NCBI RefSeq assembly: GCF_007859735.1
Contig: NZ_SIHI01000001.1
Span: 1,626,241-1,690,240 of the forward strand
Length of the DNA stretch: 64,000 nt
Source: Thalassoglobus neptunius
GTDB lineage: Bacteria > Planctomycetota > Planctomycetia > Planctomycetales > Planctomycetaceae
Direction: 5' to 3'
The position numbers and the translations under genes were made by a program. Under the pieces are notes generated by a model. That model saw nothing but the letters and a program-made list of their open reading frames with translations. It was not told the DNA's origin and did no database searches. Shown here one piece after another: positions 47,363 to 58,124 of this stretch (its first letter is position 1; the number at the start of each line of letters is the position of its first letter).

Positions 47363-50300
47363 ACTTGGCTGCATCACAATTCGGGCAGGAGTAGTTGAGG
47401 GAGAGTCGCTCCGTGAGCCACTCTTCTTCGGCCTGATCTCGATCAACGTGAATCACGTGAATCACTCCGCGTCCGAGATCGAGTGCTGTCTCGATCGAGT
47501 CGGCAATTCGACCGCGAGCTTCCGCATCGACTTTCACGCGATCGACAATCGCTTCGACGAGATAATTCCGTCGGTGATCAATCTTCGGAACATTCTCAAC
47601 TTCGTAAGTCGTCCCGTTAATTCGAACGCGAAGATATCCCTGCGTTCCGAGACGATCCCAGAGTTTGGAATACGATTGACCGACCGGGACCTGCATTGGG
47701 GCTGCGAGATAAAGTCGAGTCCCATCGGGATTGGAGAGGACTTTCTCGACGATTTCATCCGTAGTCTGACGAGTGACGGGTGAATCGCATTCGGGGCAGT
47801 ACAACGTCCCGAGTCGAGCGAACAGCACACGCAGATAGTCGTAGATTTCGGTGACGGTTCCGACGGTCGATCGCGGAGTCGCCCCGACGGTCTTCTGCTC
47901 GATAGCAATCGACGGGGAAAGCCCGGAGATGTTGTCGAGCTTCGGCTTGGGCATCTGACCGAGAAACTGACGGGCATACGCCGAGAGCGATTCGACATAT
48001 CGTCGCTGTCCCTCGGCATAGAGTGTATCCATCGCGAGCGAGGTTTTTCCGGACCCGCTTGGACCGCAGAAAACGCTCATCTGATCGCGGGGAATGGTGA
48101 TGTCGACCGATTGCAGATTGTGCTGGGCAGCTCCGCGGATCGTGATCTGATCGATGGACTTTCCGTTCGCTCGCCGAGAAACAGAAGATGCCGCCTTCTT
48201 GCGGGAAGACTTCGACGACTTTCTTTTCGGTTTCAGAATCGGTTTGAGTGCCGCTCCAGTGAATGAGTTTCGACAGTTCGCGATCTCTTCCGGAGTGCCG
48301 ACAGCGATGATTTCCCCGCCTCCTTGTCCTCCTTCGGGACCGAGGTCGATCACCCAGTCCGCTGTCTTGATCACATCCAGATTGTGCTCGATCACGAGAA
48401 CCGAGTTCCCCTGTTCGACGAATCCATGCAGCACCTCCAGAACGCGTTTCACATCCTCAAAGTGAAGACCGGTTGTCGGTTCATCGAGGAGATAAAGCGT
48501 CTTTCCGGTGGAGCGTTTTCCAAGCTCGCGGGCAAGCTTGATTCGCTGGGCTTCTCCGCCAGAAAGGGTCGGCGAAGGTTGCCCGAGTTTCATGTAATCC
48601 AACCCGACATCGTGAAGCGTCTGAAGAAGTCGGTAGATCTTCGGATGGTTTTTGAAGTGCTCAACAGCCTCCTGAACGTCCATTTCCAGCACATCGGCAA
48701 TGGACTTGTCACGGTATTTGACTTCAAGAGTTTCATGATTGAAGCGATGCCCATCGCACACTGTACATGGAACCCAGATGTCTGCAAGGAAATCCATTTC
48801 GAGTTTCGTGGCACCGTGCCCTTCACAAGCTTCGCACCGTCCATCCGCAACATTGAAGCTGAATCGTCCCGGCTGATAACCACGGAGCTTCGACTGGGGA
48901 AGCTGTGCATACAGAGTGCGGATCTGATCGAGCAGTTTGACGTAAGTCGCTGGATTCGATCGCGGAGTCCGGCCAATCGGGGACTGATCGATATCAATCG
49001 CTTTATCGAGATGCTCAAGCCCTTGTATGGAGTCATGTGCACCGGGTTGACCGAGGCCCTTGTTCAGTTCGGAGTTTAATACTTCCCAGAGAATATTATT
49101 ACACAACGAACTCTTGCCTGAGCCGCTAACTCCGGTCACACACACGAACATTCCCAGTGGGATTTCGACATCAATGTTCTTGAGATTGTTCTGTCGTGCC
49201 CCGGCGATCTTGAGCGAATTGCCGGTTCCGGTCCGGCGTTCTTTCGGGACTTCGATCTTTCTTCGCCCGGAGAGATACGCTCCCGTGAGACTCTCTTCGT
49301 GACGCATCACTTCATCAGTGGTGCCGGTGACGATAATCTCGCCGCCCCGCACACCCGGACCCGGTCCGAAGTCAACAATGTGGTCGGCCGCCATCATTGT
49401 TTCTTCATCGTGCTCAACGACAACAACTGTGTTCCCCTGATCACGCAGGTCGAGGAGGCTTCCCAGAAGCATTTCGTTATCGCGCGGATGCAGCCCGATC
49501 GAAGGCTCATCGAGAATATAAAGCACACCCACGAGTCCCGACCCGATTTGACCGGCCAACCGGATGCGCTGCGACTCTCCCCCCGACAATGTCGGAGCGG
49601 TCCGATCAAGGGTGAGATATCCCAATCCACATTTCTGAAGGAAGACGAGTCGACCTCGAATCTCCTTCAATGCCTCTTCCGCAATCATTGCCCCGGTTGA
49701 GTCGAGTTCGAGCCCAGAGAAGAACTCGCATGCGTCGTCGATCGAGAGTGCGCACACTCCCGGAAGCGACTGAATCTCCGGAATTTCTGATCCAGAAACC
49801 GAGGTGGATCGGATGAGAACATTTCTGGCTTGCGGGTTGAGGCGTTCTCCTTCACAAGAACGGCAATCCACAACTTGCATATACTTTTCGAGCTGTCGCC
49901 GCCGCATCGGATTTTTGGCTTTGCGGTATTCTTCAAGCAGCTCCGGAATATATCCGTTCCAGCTCCCGCCATGCTTCCAGGTTCCTCCGGAATGCCGCCA
50001 CGAGAACGTGATGTGCCGGGCTCCCATTCCATGAAGAAAGAACTGCTGGGCCTGTTCCGGAACATCGTTCCAACTCGTTTTCAGAAAAGAGCCTTTGGGA
50101 AGATCGCAGTCTTCTTCAATCGCGGCAGCCACTCCCTGAAAGATGTGCCGTTTCCATCGACCTATTTTCTTCGAGCCCTTCATCAGATCCAGAGCGCCCT
50201 TGAGAATCGGCTTGTCGGGCTGCGTGATCAGCAAGTCCAAATCGAAGTCGTGCCGCACTCCAAGTCCGGTGCAATCAGGACACATTCCAAGTGGGCTGTT

Positions 50301-51113
50301 GAAGCTGAACAACTGCGGTGAGGGAGGCTCATAGCTGACCCCACACGCTGCGCAGGCATACTTCGCGGAATAGAGTTTTTCGGGAATGTCGTTGTCGGAT
50401 GGGGCAACGATTAACATTCCGTCGCTGAGCTTGATCGCCGATTCAATCGCTTCCGAAAGTCGAGTTCGCTGAACTTTGGAGGCGATGAGCCGATCGACAA
50501 CGATCTCGATCGTGTGCTTAAAATTCTTCTTCAGCTTCAGGTCATCAGAAAGATTGACAACTTCTCCATCGACGCGCGCTCGCAAAAATCCCTGCTTCAG
50601 CAAGTCGGCAAAGAGGTCTCTAAATTCCCCTTTCTGCTGTTGAACGATCGGAGCGAGAATTTGAAATTTCGTGCCGTCCGGAAGAGAGAGAATCCGCTCG
50701 AGAATCTGGTCGGTTGTTTGTGCACTGATCGGTTCGCCGCATTGCGTACAGACTCCCTGACCGACTCGCGCGAAGAGAACGCGGAGGTAATCATAGATCT
50801 CAGTGATCGTTCCGACCGTACTCCGAGGATTTCGGGACGTCACTTTCTGTTGAATCGAAATTGACGGAGCCAGCCCGCTGATGGTGTCGACGTCCGGTTT
50901 CGGCATTTGACCGAGAAACTGACGCGCGTACGTCGACAGGGACTCGACGTACCGGCGTTGACCTTCCGCGTACAGCGTGTCGAATGCGAGCGAACTTTTC
51001 CCGGACCCTGACACGCCGGTCATGCAGATCAGTTGATTTCGCGGAAGTGTCAGCGAAACATCTCGCAGGTTGTGCTCACGAGCCCCGCGAATCTCGATAT
51101 CTGCCGCCGGCAT
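47361..51113 (-). CDS. uvrA: Excinuclease ABC subunit UvrA with a duplicated, truncated third module
   Basis: Damage-sensing ATPase of nucleotide-excision repair. Residues 1-~960 are a complete UvrA: Walker [14 protein letters not shown], zinc finger CAACG...[19 protein letters not shown] with [14 protein letters not shown], then the second half with [27 protein letters not shown] zinc finger, [16 protein letters not shown] and [15 protein letters not shown] basic linker ([21 protein letters not shown]) leads to ~270 further residues that repeat the UvrA N terminus: [37 protein letters not shown], then SCPNCDAAK and stop. This third module has a Walker A but no signature or Walker B. At 1250 residues it is ~300 longer than normal. 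Confidence 0.93.
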   Translation of the reverse strand: MPAADIEIRGAREHNLRDVSLTLPRNQLICMTGVSGSGKSSLAFDTLYAEGQRRYVESLSTYARQFLGQMPKPDVDTISGLAPSISIQQKVTSRNPRSTVGTITEIYDYLRVLFARVGQGVCTQCGEPISAQTTDQILERILSLPDGTKFQILAPIVQQQKGEFRDLFADLLKQGFLRARVDGEVVNLSDDLKLKKNFKHTIEIVVDRLIASKVQRTRLSEAIESAIKLSDGMLIVAPSDNDIPEKLYSAKYACAACGVSYEPPSPQLFSFNSPLGMCPDCTGLGVRHDFDLDLLITQPDKPILKGALDLMKGSKKIGRWKRHIFQGVAAAIEEDCDLPKGSFLKTSWNDVPEQAQQFFLHGMGARHITFSWRHSGGTWKHGGSWNGYIPELLEEYRKAKNPMRRRQLEKYMQVVDCRSCEGERLNPQARNVLIRSTSVSGSEIPEIQSLPGVCALSIDDACEFFSGLELDSTGAMIAEEALKEIRGRLVFLQKCGLGYLTLDRTAPTLSGGESQRIRLAGQIGSGLVGVLYILDEPSIGLHPRDNEMLLGSLLDLRDQGNTVVVVEHDEETMMAADHIVDFGPGPGVRGGEIIVTGTTDEVMRHEESLTGAYLSGRRKIEVPKERRTGTGNSLKIAGARQNNLKNIDVEIPLGMFVCVTGVSGSGKSSLCNNILWEVLNSELNKGLGQPGAHDSIQGLEHLDKAIDIDQSPIGRTPRSNPATYVKLLDQIRTLYAQLPQSKLRGYQPGRFSFNVADGRCEACEGHGATKLEMDFLADIWVPCTVCDGHRFNHETLEVKYRDKSIADVLEMDVQEAVEHFKNHPKIYRLLQTLHDVGLDYMKLGQPSPTLSGGEAQRIKLARELGKRSTGKTLYLLDEPTTGLHFEDVKRVLEVLHGFVEQGNSVLVIEHNLDVIKTADWVIDLGPEGGQGGGEIIAVGTPEEIANCRNSFTGAALKPILKPKRKSSKSSRKKAASSVSRRANGKSIDQITIRGAAQHNLQSVDITIPRDQMSVFCGPSGSGKTSLAMDTLYAEGQRRYVESLSAYARQFLGQMPKPKLDNISGLSPSIAIEQKTVGATPRSTVGTVTEIYDYLRVLFARLGTLYCPECDSPVTRQTTDEIVEKVLSNPDGTRLYLAAPMQVPVGQSYSKLWDRLGTQGYLRVRINGTTYEVENVPKIDHRRNYLVEAIVDRVKVDAEARGRIADSIETALDLGRGVIHVIHVDRDQAEEEWLTERLSLNYSCPNCDAAK

Positions 51114-51320
51114 GCGATTGACAGTCCTTTAAGAAGTGATCCTGAAACCCGAAAAATGATCGGTTCCGGAAAGTATAGGCAGACGGACCGGCGAGGAAAG
51201 TGATCGATTCAAGCTTGCTGTCAGCCCGGTCTACACATCACAGGTCAACTCTCAAACAACGATTGAGAGTTTCTCATCATTTGCGAAAGCCGACACTGAA
51301 CCGACTCGACACCGAAAACT

Positions 51321-52259
51321 CTAAGTCATCGACTGCAGTGTCCGGAGTTCTTTCGGAAGCTGAAAAGTGACGCTCTCTTCCCGCGTCGTGATTTCTTCCA
51401 CTTCCGCCCCGTAGTTGTCGACCAGATAGTTCAAACAATCCTGCACGACAACTTCCGGTGCACTCGCTCCGGCGGTGATGAGGACCGTCTCCACTCCCTC
51501 AAACCATTCCGCACGCAATTCTGCTTTTCCATCGATGAGATGAGCAGCCGTGCCTTCCGCCAACCCAATTTCCATCAGCCGACGACTGTTGGAACTGTTC
51601 TGACTTCCCAGCACGATGACAAGATCGACCTGTTCGACAAGCTGCCGAACAGCATGTTGTCGATTGGTGGTCGCATAGCAGATGTCTTCTTTCGGAGGAG
51701 ACTCGATGCTCGGAAATTTCTCTTTGAGCGCCTGGATCACAACGCCAGCTTCCTCAACGCTCAACGTCGTTTGAGTCAGATAGACGATCTTGTCTTCATC
51801 CGTAAACGGAAGTTCCTGCACTTCTTCGGGCGTCTCGATGAGAGTGATGCTTTCGGGAGCTTCTCCCATCGTCCCGATTACTTCGTCATGCCCCTCGTGC
51901 CCGATCAAAATGATGTTGTATTGAGCCTTCGCATACTTCACCGCTTCCAGATGCACTTTCGTGACGAGCGGACAGGTCGCATCAATCGTCCGCAAATCGC
52001 GTTGACGTGCTTTGTCTCGAATCTCCGGCGAGACCCCGTGTGCGCTGTACAATAAAATGGCTCCACGCGGAACCGATTCGATGTCGTCGACGAAGGTCAC
52101 ACCCTGTTGAGTGAATCGATCCACGACGTATCGGTTGTGAACAATCTCGTGGTAGACGAAAATGTCCGGACCGAATGCCTTGATGCATTCATCAAGACAT
52201 TCAATTGCCATGTTGACACCCGCACAAAAGCCACGGGGATTCGCCAGCAGGATCTTCAT
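51321..52259 (-). CDS. ispH: 4-hydroxy-3-methylbut-2-enyl diphosphate reductase
   Basis: Last enzyme of the MEP pathway, reducing HMBPP to IPP and DMAPP with an iron-sulfur cluster. The three cluster Cys are in ANPRGFCAGV, IDATCPLVTKVH and EDICYATTNRQ; HEIVHNRYV, YSAHGVSP, GHEGHDEV and GSQNSSNSRRL also match. Length 312 residues. ATG 52259 is used because the family begins MKILLANPRGFC; an upstream start at 52286 would add nine residues. Together with dxs and ispA it places three isoprenoid genes in the window, but not in one operon. Confidence 0.94.
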   Translation of the reverse strand: MKILLANPRGFCAGVNMAIECLDECIKAFGPDIFVYHEIVHNRYVVDRFTQQGVTFVDDIESVPRGAILLYSAHGVSPEIRDKARQRDLRTIDATCPLVTKVHLEAVKYAKAQYNIILIGHEGHDEVIGTMGEAPESITLIETPEEVQELPFTDEDKIVYLTQTTLSVEEAGVVIQALKEKFPSIESPPKEDICYATTNRQHAVRQLVEQVDLVIVLGSQNSSNSRRLMEIGLAEGTAAHLIDGKAELRAEWFEGVETVLITAGASAPEVVVQDCLNYLVDNYGAEVEEITTREESVTFQLPKELRTLQSMT

Positions 52260-52513
52260 GGAAATGCTTTCCGAAACGAATTTCAATTCGACTTGTTGTT
52301 GACTGCGCCCGATCGTAAAACCGAAGTCTACCCCGTAAGTTCACATGGAATCCAGTGCGGAGCTTTCAGAGTGTCGACGGAACAGTGCAATTCCCGGCGA
52401 GTCATTGCCAGACCGACCTCGTCCGCTCGCAACACCTTCCCACCGCAGCACAAGCGCTCAGCTCACTTCCTTCCCGCTCACTTTTCTCTGCCAAACGATA
52501 AAACGGAGAAACC

Positions 52514-53224
52514 ATGCATCAAACAAGATTGATCGCACTCCTTCTGAGTGCCCTCTGCTGTCACACCGAAGCGTTTGGACAAACGGAGTCGACACCGCCA
52601 GTCCCAACGGAATCCGCGGATGGGTTCGTCTCTCTTTTCGACGGAAAAAGCCTGAACGGATGGCAAGGAGCGAAAGACGTTTATTACGTCCTGGACGGCT
52701 TACTTCACTCTGTTTCCGATCAATCAGGAAACCTCGAAACCATCACCGATTACGGCGACTTCATCCTGCGTTTTGAATTTCGCCTGACCTCAGGAGCGAA
52801 TAACGGAATCGGATTGCGGGTCCCGCCCGGTCAACACGCTGCGACGCAGGGAATGGAAATCCAACTGATCGACGATTCCAACGACTTTGCGAAAAAGCTG
52901 AAACCCTATCAGACACACGGCTCCGTGTATGGACTCATCCCGGCGAAACAGGGATTCCTGAAACCGGTCGGGGAATGGAACGAATTCGAAGTTCGGTGTG
53001 TCGGCTCGCAAGTCACCGTGATCACCAACGGAACCATTGTCGTTGATGGAGACGTGAAAAAAGCTTACGCCGAAGGTCCCCTCGACGACCGCGAGCATCC
53101 CGGCATCGACCGACAATCCGGCCGAATCGCTCTTCTCGGCCACAAGTCTGAAGTCGCATTTCGAAACATCCGGGTCAAAGAACTCACTTCGGCAGAAAAC
53201 GAAGCTGCGCCGATCGGTGAGTAA
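52514..53224 (+). CDS. Secreted DUF1080 protein (3-keto-disaccharide hydrolase family)
   Basis: A 236-residue secreted protein. A signal peptide (RLIALLLSALCCHTEAFGQ) precedes a DUF1080 domain beginning VSLFDGKSLNGWQGAKDVYYV and including FILRFEFRLTSGANNGIGLRVPP, the classic calcium/carbohydrate-facing strand with SGANNGI, and HPGIDRQSGRIALLGHKSEVAFRNIRVKEL. It shares the DUF1080 fold with 41941-42663 but belongs to the more canonical branch. It starts with ATG 52514 after GAGAAACC. The downstream convergent gene is the FlgG-like protein. Confidence 0.85.
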   Translation: MHQTRLIALLLSALCCHTEAFGQTESTPPVPTESADGFVSLFDGKSLNGWQGAKDVYYVLDGLLHSVSDQSGNLETITDYGDFILRFEFRLTSGANNGIGLRVPPGQHAATQGMEIQLIDDSNDFAKKLKPYQTHGSVYGLIPAKQGFLKPVGEWNEFEVRCVGSQVTVITNGTIVVDGDVKKAYAEGPLDDREHPGIDRQSGRIALLGHKSEVAFRNIRVKELTSAENEAAPIGE

Positions 53225-53242
53225 CTTTCCCGCTGCAGAAAT

Positions 53243-54580
53243 CTACTTCATTTGAGATCGGCACCAGTCGATCATCTTCATTTCATCGTCGATGTAGACA
53301 TTCGAAACTTCCAGGGCTCCCTGTTCCCGTCGAATGAAGCCAGACTCAGACTTCTCCTGCAGGCGAATCACCGACTCGTCTCCAACAGCAAAGATCCCAT
53401 TGCGGTAGTGACGAATCGATCCATCCGGAGGAATTTCTGCGATTTCGAGGACTCCAATCTCCTGGCGTTCTCCGTCGACAACAACGTAAGTGGCCCCATT
53501 TTCTTCGATCTGCAAGTCTAAGGATTCCTCGGGAAGGATGACCTCTGGATGAAGGAAGTAAGTTTTGTCCGGGTCGCGAATCACTAACCGTCGATGTTCA
53601 TCGAGCCCGAATCGTCCGCGACGGGTCAGATACATTTGGTCGTCGGAGTCTTTCAGCACGAACAGACCGGGGCCGTTGATGCGTACGTCAAATCGGCTCC
53701 CCGTCATTTTCTTCAAACCTTGGGAGAAGTCGTAACTCTCCACGAGGGAAATCGTGTCTTCCATTCCATCGGTTGAAACTTCAACAAATCTCGGCATCAC
53801 CCGGCAATAGCCAAACGTCGACGAGAGAAGGCAATTCCGCTGATGAATTTCGATCGCTGCCTGCAAAACATCGTTGAGCGAGCCCGTTTCAGAAGCGGGG
53901 TTCGCAACCGGTTCCGAAGCGTCAACAACGGGTTGTTGAAGCATCGCATCCAGTTCATCTCCGCCGAGTCCCGGAATTGGGGTTCCCACCATTTTCCACA
54001 TTCTCAGGACTCCCGTCGCATCTTCGACGGACATTTCCTGAAGCGACTCGAACCAAACCTCCCGCTGTGACTCTGGCAAATCAGGAAGTTCTTCCTTGAT
54101 CATGTTCCGCAGCTGTGAATCTTTGGCATCATCGATCGGATTCGATTCCAAAGGAGTCGCTTCCGGAATCGCCAATGGCTGCGGAGCTGGGGTTTCTGGC
54201 TGAAACTGCACTCCAATCGTCGTATCCCCGTCGGAAACAACGTCCATCTCCGAGGTCGTCATTGCGATGGCATTGGCGAGCGGGGAACACTGCTCCTCCA
54301 GTTCGCCGATCGACTCAAACACAGAACTTGTCGAGGCTGGCGGAGAGGAAATTTGAGGGATCGAATGATCATCACTCTCGAACGATTCAAGCAAATAGTA
54401 GGGGGCCCCAGCCGCAGGGGGGCCCAGATCGTACGACATCCCGAAGGGAAGCGATTCCTGGACCTTCGTCAGGGGCTTGGGCTGCCCCGGATCGTTCCAA
54501 AGCGTGAAGTGACCGAGAATAACCCCAATCACAATGCCGAACACCGTACCGGAAAGAAAAGTCGTCTGGTGGGTGCTCAT
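53243..54580 (-). CDS. Membrane-anchored FlgG-like (flagellar rod/hook-type) protein
   Basis: A 445-residue protein with an N-terminal membrane segment (FLSGTVFGIVIGVILGHFTLW) and a ~200-residue low-complexity acidic linker rich in Pro/Ser/Glu. Residues ~285-445 have the FlgG/FlgF pattern: TGSRFDVRINGPGLFVLKDSDDQMYLTRRGRFGLDEHRRLVIRD (flagellar GxGFF..YTRxGxF..d..G.Lv), then IGVLEIAEIPPDGSIRHYRNGIFAV, and finally REQGALEVSNVYIDDEMKMIDWCR, the ALExSNV motif of rod proteins. It lacks the rod N-terminal helix, which is replaced by the membrane anchor. An AAGGAGG Shine-Dalgarno lies 6 bp before the ATG. Not a complete flagellar gene; the function is unclear. Confidence 0.65.
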   Translation of the reverse strand: MSTHQTTFLSGTVFGIVIGVILGHFTLWNDPGQPKPLTKVQESLPFGMSYDLGPPAAGAPYYLLESFESDDHSIPQISSPPASTSSVFESIGELEEQCSPLANAIAMTTSEMDVVSDGDTTIGVQFQPETPAPQPLAIPEATPLESNPIDDAKDSQLRNMIKEELPDLPESQREVWFESLQEMSVEDATGVLRMWKMVGTPIPGLGGDELDAMLQQPVVDASEPVANPASETGSLNDVLQAAIEIHQRNCLLSSTFGYCRVMPRFVEVSTDGMEDTISLVESYDFSQGLKKMTGSRFDVRINGPGLFVLKDSDDQMYLTRRGRFGLDEHRRLVIRDPDKTYFLHPEVILPEESLDLQIEENGATYVVVDGERQEIGVLEIAEIPPDGSIRHYRNGIFAVGDESVIRLQEKSESGFIRREQGALEVSNVYIDDEMKMIDWCRSQMK

Positions 54581-54900
54581 GACGGCCTCCTTGCTGCCAC
54601 GAGAGGGTAAAAATGGGTAATCTATGCGATCCTGAGATCAACCAAGACCGATTCTCCAGCACGTTGCCGGAGCGAATTCTCGCTCAGTCTCGGTTTCGAG
54701 CGGTCTGAGACCGTAAGTCATTCGGGAAATTACCGCAAGATGAGAGATTTACAGCGGAATCAAATCTCGGTCGGTTGACCTTTTTCCGAGTGATCGGGAG
54801 CATTCTCGCTCACTCACCACTCTTTGATGCCTCCATCCCGGAAGTCAGAGAATCAAATTCGGACTGGGAACTTATCCTATCGTCGGGGAAGGAATTGCGC

Positions 54901-56334
54901 ATGTCACAGCACGAAATCTACCAGAATCCATTGAACACACGATATGCCTCCGCAGCGATGAGCGGAATCTGGTCAGCGCAAACAAAGCACAGCACCTGGC
55001 GAAAATTGTGGATCGCGTTGGCCGAAGCCCAGCAGGAACTCGGACTCGAAATCACCGACACGCAACTCGCGGAATTAAAGCAGCACGCGGAGAATATCGA
55101 TTTCGAAGCTGCCGCGCGATACGAAAAACAATTCCGCCACGATGTGATGGCTCACGTCCACGCTTACAAGGACGTCTGCCCGACCGCCGGTGGAATTTTG
55201 CATCTCGGAGCAACGTCATGCTTTGTGACCGACAACTCCGAACTCATTCAGATTCGGTCAAGTCTTGAGCTGATTCGCAAACGGCTCGTCCGGGTCATCG
55301 ACGCACTGTCCACCTTCTGCAGCGAATACCGTGACCTCCCCTGTCTCGGGCTCACACATCTTCAACCGGCACAGCCCACAACCGTTGGCAAGCGGGCAAC
55401 TCTCTGGTGCCAGGATCTTGTCCTCGATCTTGAAGAAATCGAACACCGTCTCGAAACGCTCAAGTTTCGCGGAGTGAAAGGAACGACCGGAACTCAAGCG
55501 ACGTTCCTGGCTCTCTTCAACGGCGATCATGCGAAAGTCCGCCAACTCGATGCACTTGTCTCACAGAAAATGGGATTCCAGTCGACTTACCCCGTCACCG
55601 GCCAGACTTACTCCAGAAAGATCGATGCACAAGTCCTCGCCGCACTCTCCGGGATCGGCCAATCTGCTCACAAGGCGGGGAGCGATTTGAGGCTTCTACA
55701 AAGCTGGAAAGAAGTCGAAGAGCCGAAGGAAGAGAAACAGATCGGCTCGTCCGCGATGGCATACAAATTCAATCCGATGCGATCCGAACGAATCTGTGCT
55801 CTTTCGCGCTTCGCAATCAGCCTGACTGCAAACGGAGATCAAACCGCTGCCGTCCAATGGATGGAACGGACGCTCGACGATAGTGCCAATCGGCGGCTTT
55901 CCCTTCCGCAGGCATTTCTCGCCATCGATGCTGTCCTCATCATCTATCAAAACGTTGCCGAAGGCTTGCGTGTCTACCCGAAAGTCATTTCGCGACGCTT
56001 GAACGAAGTGCTGCCGTTCATGGCGACGGAAGAAATCCTCATGGCAGGCGTCAAAGCGGGCGGAGACCGTCAGGAACTCCACGAACAAATCCGCATCCAC
56101 AGCGTCGAATCCGATAGACAGGTTAAAGAGTTCGGGAAAGAACACGACTTGATCGAACGACTGGAAAAAGACGAGTTGTTCGCAAACATCGACCTCTCCG
56201 CAACTCTCGATGCACGCAGATATATCGGTCGCGCCCCGGAACAGGTCGACGAGTTCATCTCCGAAGTCATCACGCCAATCAGAAACAAGTACGCCAGCGA
56301 TCTTGGAGGCCAAGCCGAAGAACTCAAGGTCTGA
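54901..56334 (+). CDS. purB: Adenylosuccinate lyase
   Basis: Homotetrameric lyase acting twice in purine synthesis (SAICAR to AICAR, adenylosuccinate to AMP). 477 residues with the catalytic-loop signature [19 protein letters not shown] (usual SSAMPYKRNPMRSE; Pro to Ala and Arg to Phe changes), the His in [18 protein letters not shown] and [12 protein letters not shown]. The overall layout is closest to the eukaryote-like ADSL branch. ATG 54901 has AAGGA 10 bp upstream; a longer frame from 54775 is unlike the family. The substitutions in the signature may be seen in relatives and do not by themselves suggest inactivity. Confidence 0.93.
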   Translation: MSQHEIYQNPLNTRYASAAMSGIWSAQTKHSTWRKLWIALAEAQQELGLEITDTQLAELKQHAENIDFEAAARYEKQFRHDVMAHVHAYKDVCPTAGGILHLGATSCFVTDNSELIQIRSSLELIRKRLVRVIDALSTFCSEYRDLPCLGLTHLQPAQPTTVGKRATLWCQDLVLDLEEIEHRLETLKFRGVKGTTGTQATFLALFNGDHAKVRQLDALVSQKMGFQSTYPVTGQTYSRKIDAQVLAALSGIGQSAHKAGSDLRLLQSWKEVEEPKEEKQIGSSAMAYKFNPMRSERICALSRFAISLTANGDQTAAVQWMERTLDDSANRRLSLPQAFLAIDAVLIIYQNVAEGLRVYPKVISRRLNEVLPFMATEEILMAGVKAGGDRQELHEQIRIHSVESDRQVKEFGKEHDLIERLEKDELFANIDLSATLDARRYIGRAPEQVDEFISEVITPIRNKYASDLGGQAEELKV

Positions 56335-56456
56335 CGCGCCTGACGGAATTCCGAATGCCAACTCGTGCAATTGCGTAGCCCGGTTGAGTTCTGCTGGCAA
56401 ATTGAATTAGATTAAAATCGACCGATTCGATCCTTCACAAAGAGACAGTCGATTCT

Positions 56457-57935
56457 ATGTTGCGAGCCAGCCTTCTCTCGTTCCTGTTCCTCATCATTTG
56501 GACGCTCCCTGCTCTTTCAGACACGATCACTTATCGTGATGAAGAGGGCGAGGAAGTGACGATCGAAGCCAGAATCGCCGGCGAAGGCCTCGGATTTCAG
56601 GCTCTTGAGCGACGGGATGGCCAGCTGCAAATCGTTCCGAACGCAGCCGTCACCGCCCGGGAACCAACAGACCCGCCTCCTCCGATTGACGAGGAAGGAA
56701 TGGTCGAACTCTTCCAGAAACGCTTCGGAACAGAACTCGTCCGAACGGACATCGAGAAAAACTTCGTTGTCGCGTTGATTCTCAGTTCACCCATTGAACG
56801 CTCATCAGAATCCCAGGCGAGCGGTTTCCTCCGAAAAGCCAGTTCGTTCATGCGACGCGTGGACGCAACGTTTCTCCGCTACGCGCGATCCAAACGGATT
56901 TCGGTCCACGAACCACGCTTTCCGATGGTCCTTCTCATTTTCGAATCCGACGACGACTTCAACTCCTACGCCGAAGAAGCGACCGGCGGACGAGGACTCT
57001 CTGCAGAAAACATCCTCGGCTTCTACTCCCCCATCACAAACTGGCTCGCCGTCCGAATGAGCAGCTGTGATACATTCGAAGTTCCACTTCACGAAGCCAT
57101 TCACCTGCAGATGTATAACCGAGTTTTTCAACGACTGGCCCCCATTCCGAAATGGTTCGACGAAGGAATCGCCACCGGTTTTGAAGGAAACGGCGACCGC
57201 ATCAACATCTCCCCTTCGAAAGTCAACAGCCGATATGCCCGGCAAGCGATGACCCGCTCCGGTCAACTCTCATGGGCATCGGTGATTCGCGACGACGGAG
57301 CATTCACCGCCGATATTCTCGCCGGCGAAGCATACACCATGGCCTGGTGCATGCACTGGATGTTGGCAACGCGTCATGAAGATAAATACCGAGATTACGT
57401 TGAAGAACTAAGCCAGCGAAAGACTCTGGGAGAGATCGATTCCGACGAACGAATCGGCCGGTTCGAAGAGATCTTTGATGTTTCAGTCGACGAGTTACAA
57501 CAGAGCTTTCCGAAATCGCTCCAGCTGGCAGCCAAGGTCCAAAAGATCAAACTCCAACAGCCTCGTCGGGACGGAATCGGCACCCGCACTCAATCACTCG
57601 GACAGGTCGAAATGCAAGCGGTCGCCACGTCGAACGCCGGGACTGCCATCGAAGCCTCAGGCACGCTCAAGAATCTCTCTCCACTGAGAACCATGACGTT
57701 CTACATCACGATGGAAACATCAGGCGGAACGTATGCAGACTGGCTAATCCCCAGCGTTGCCCCCAGCCGCTCCATCCAGCTTCCGAGACAGCGAGCAGCC
57801 AAGCTGTTTCGACCGAACATCCAACTCCCCCCCGGTTCCTACCAGGTCTTCATCCGCTCCGTTCCAGCTGACAGCCGCGAATCACAAGTTTGGGAGTCCG
57901 GCCAGGTCCCCGGCCCCCGTTTAGGAGGAGACTGA
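56457..57935 (+). CDS. Secreted DUF1570 zinc metalloprotease-like protein
   Basis: A 492-residue protein with a signal peptide (LLSFLFLIIWTLPALSD) and a DUF1570/peptidase-MA-like domain. The zinc site is EVPLHEAIHLQMYNRVF (HExxH), with the third ligand probably in PKWFDEGIATGFEG downstream. The C-terminal ~130 residues are beta-rich (TMTFYITMETSGGTYADWL...) and may bind the cell envelope. Substrate unknown. It begins 122 bp after purB on the same strand, with its own probable promoter. The tRNA gene follows 115 bp downstream. Confidence 0.75.
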   Translation: MLRASLLSFLFLIIWTLPALSDTITYRDEEGEEVTIEARIAGEGLGFQALERRDGQLQIVPNAAVTAREPTDPPPPIDEEGMVELFQKRFGTELVRTDIEKNFVVALILSSPIERSSESQASGFLRKASSFMRRVDATFLRYARSKRISVHEPRFPMVLLIFESDDDFNSYAEEATGGRGLSAENILGFYSPITNWLAVRMSSCDTFEVPLHEAIHLQMYNRVFQRLAPIPKWFDEGIATGFEGNGDRINISPSKVNSRYARQAMTRSGQLSWASVIRDDGAFTADILAGEAYTMAWCMHWMLATRHEDKYRDYVEELSQRKTLGEIDSDERIGRFEEIFDVSVDELQQSFPKSLQLAAKVQKIKLQQPRRDGIGTRTQSLGQVEMQAVATSNAGTAIEASGTLKNLSPLRTMTFYITMETSGGTYADWLIPSVAPSRSIQLPRQRAAKLFRPNIQLPPGSYQVFIRSVPADSRESQVWESGQVPGPRLGGD

Positions 57936-58050
57936 TTATCATTCAAACCGACCAGAAAGCCCCCCCGACACGATTCCGGGAAGTTTTCACAAATTTCTAT
58001 GGAAAACTGGGTCGACATTCTGAAAACGACCGATAGTATTCCTCACATGA

Positions 58051-58121
<71 letters not shown>

Positions 58122-58124
<3 letters not shown>

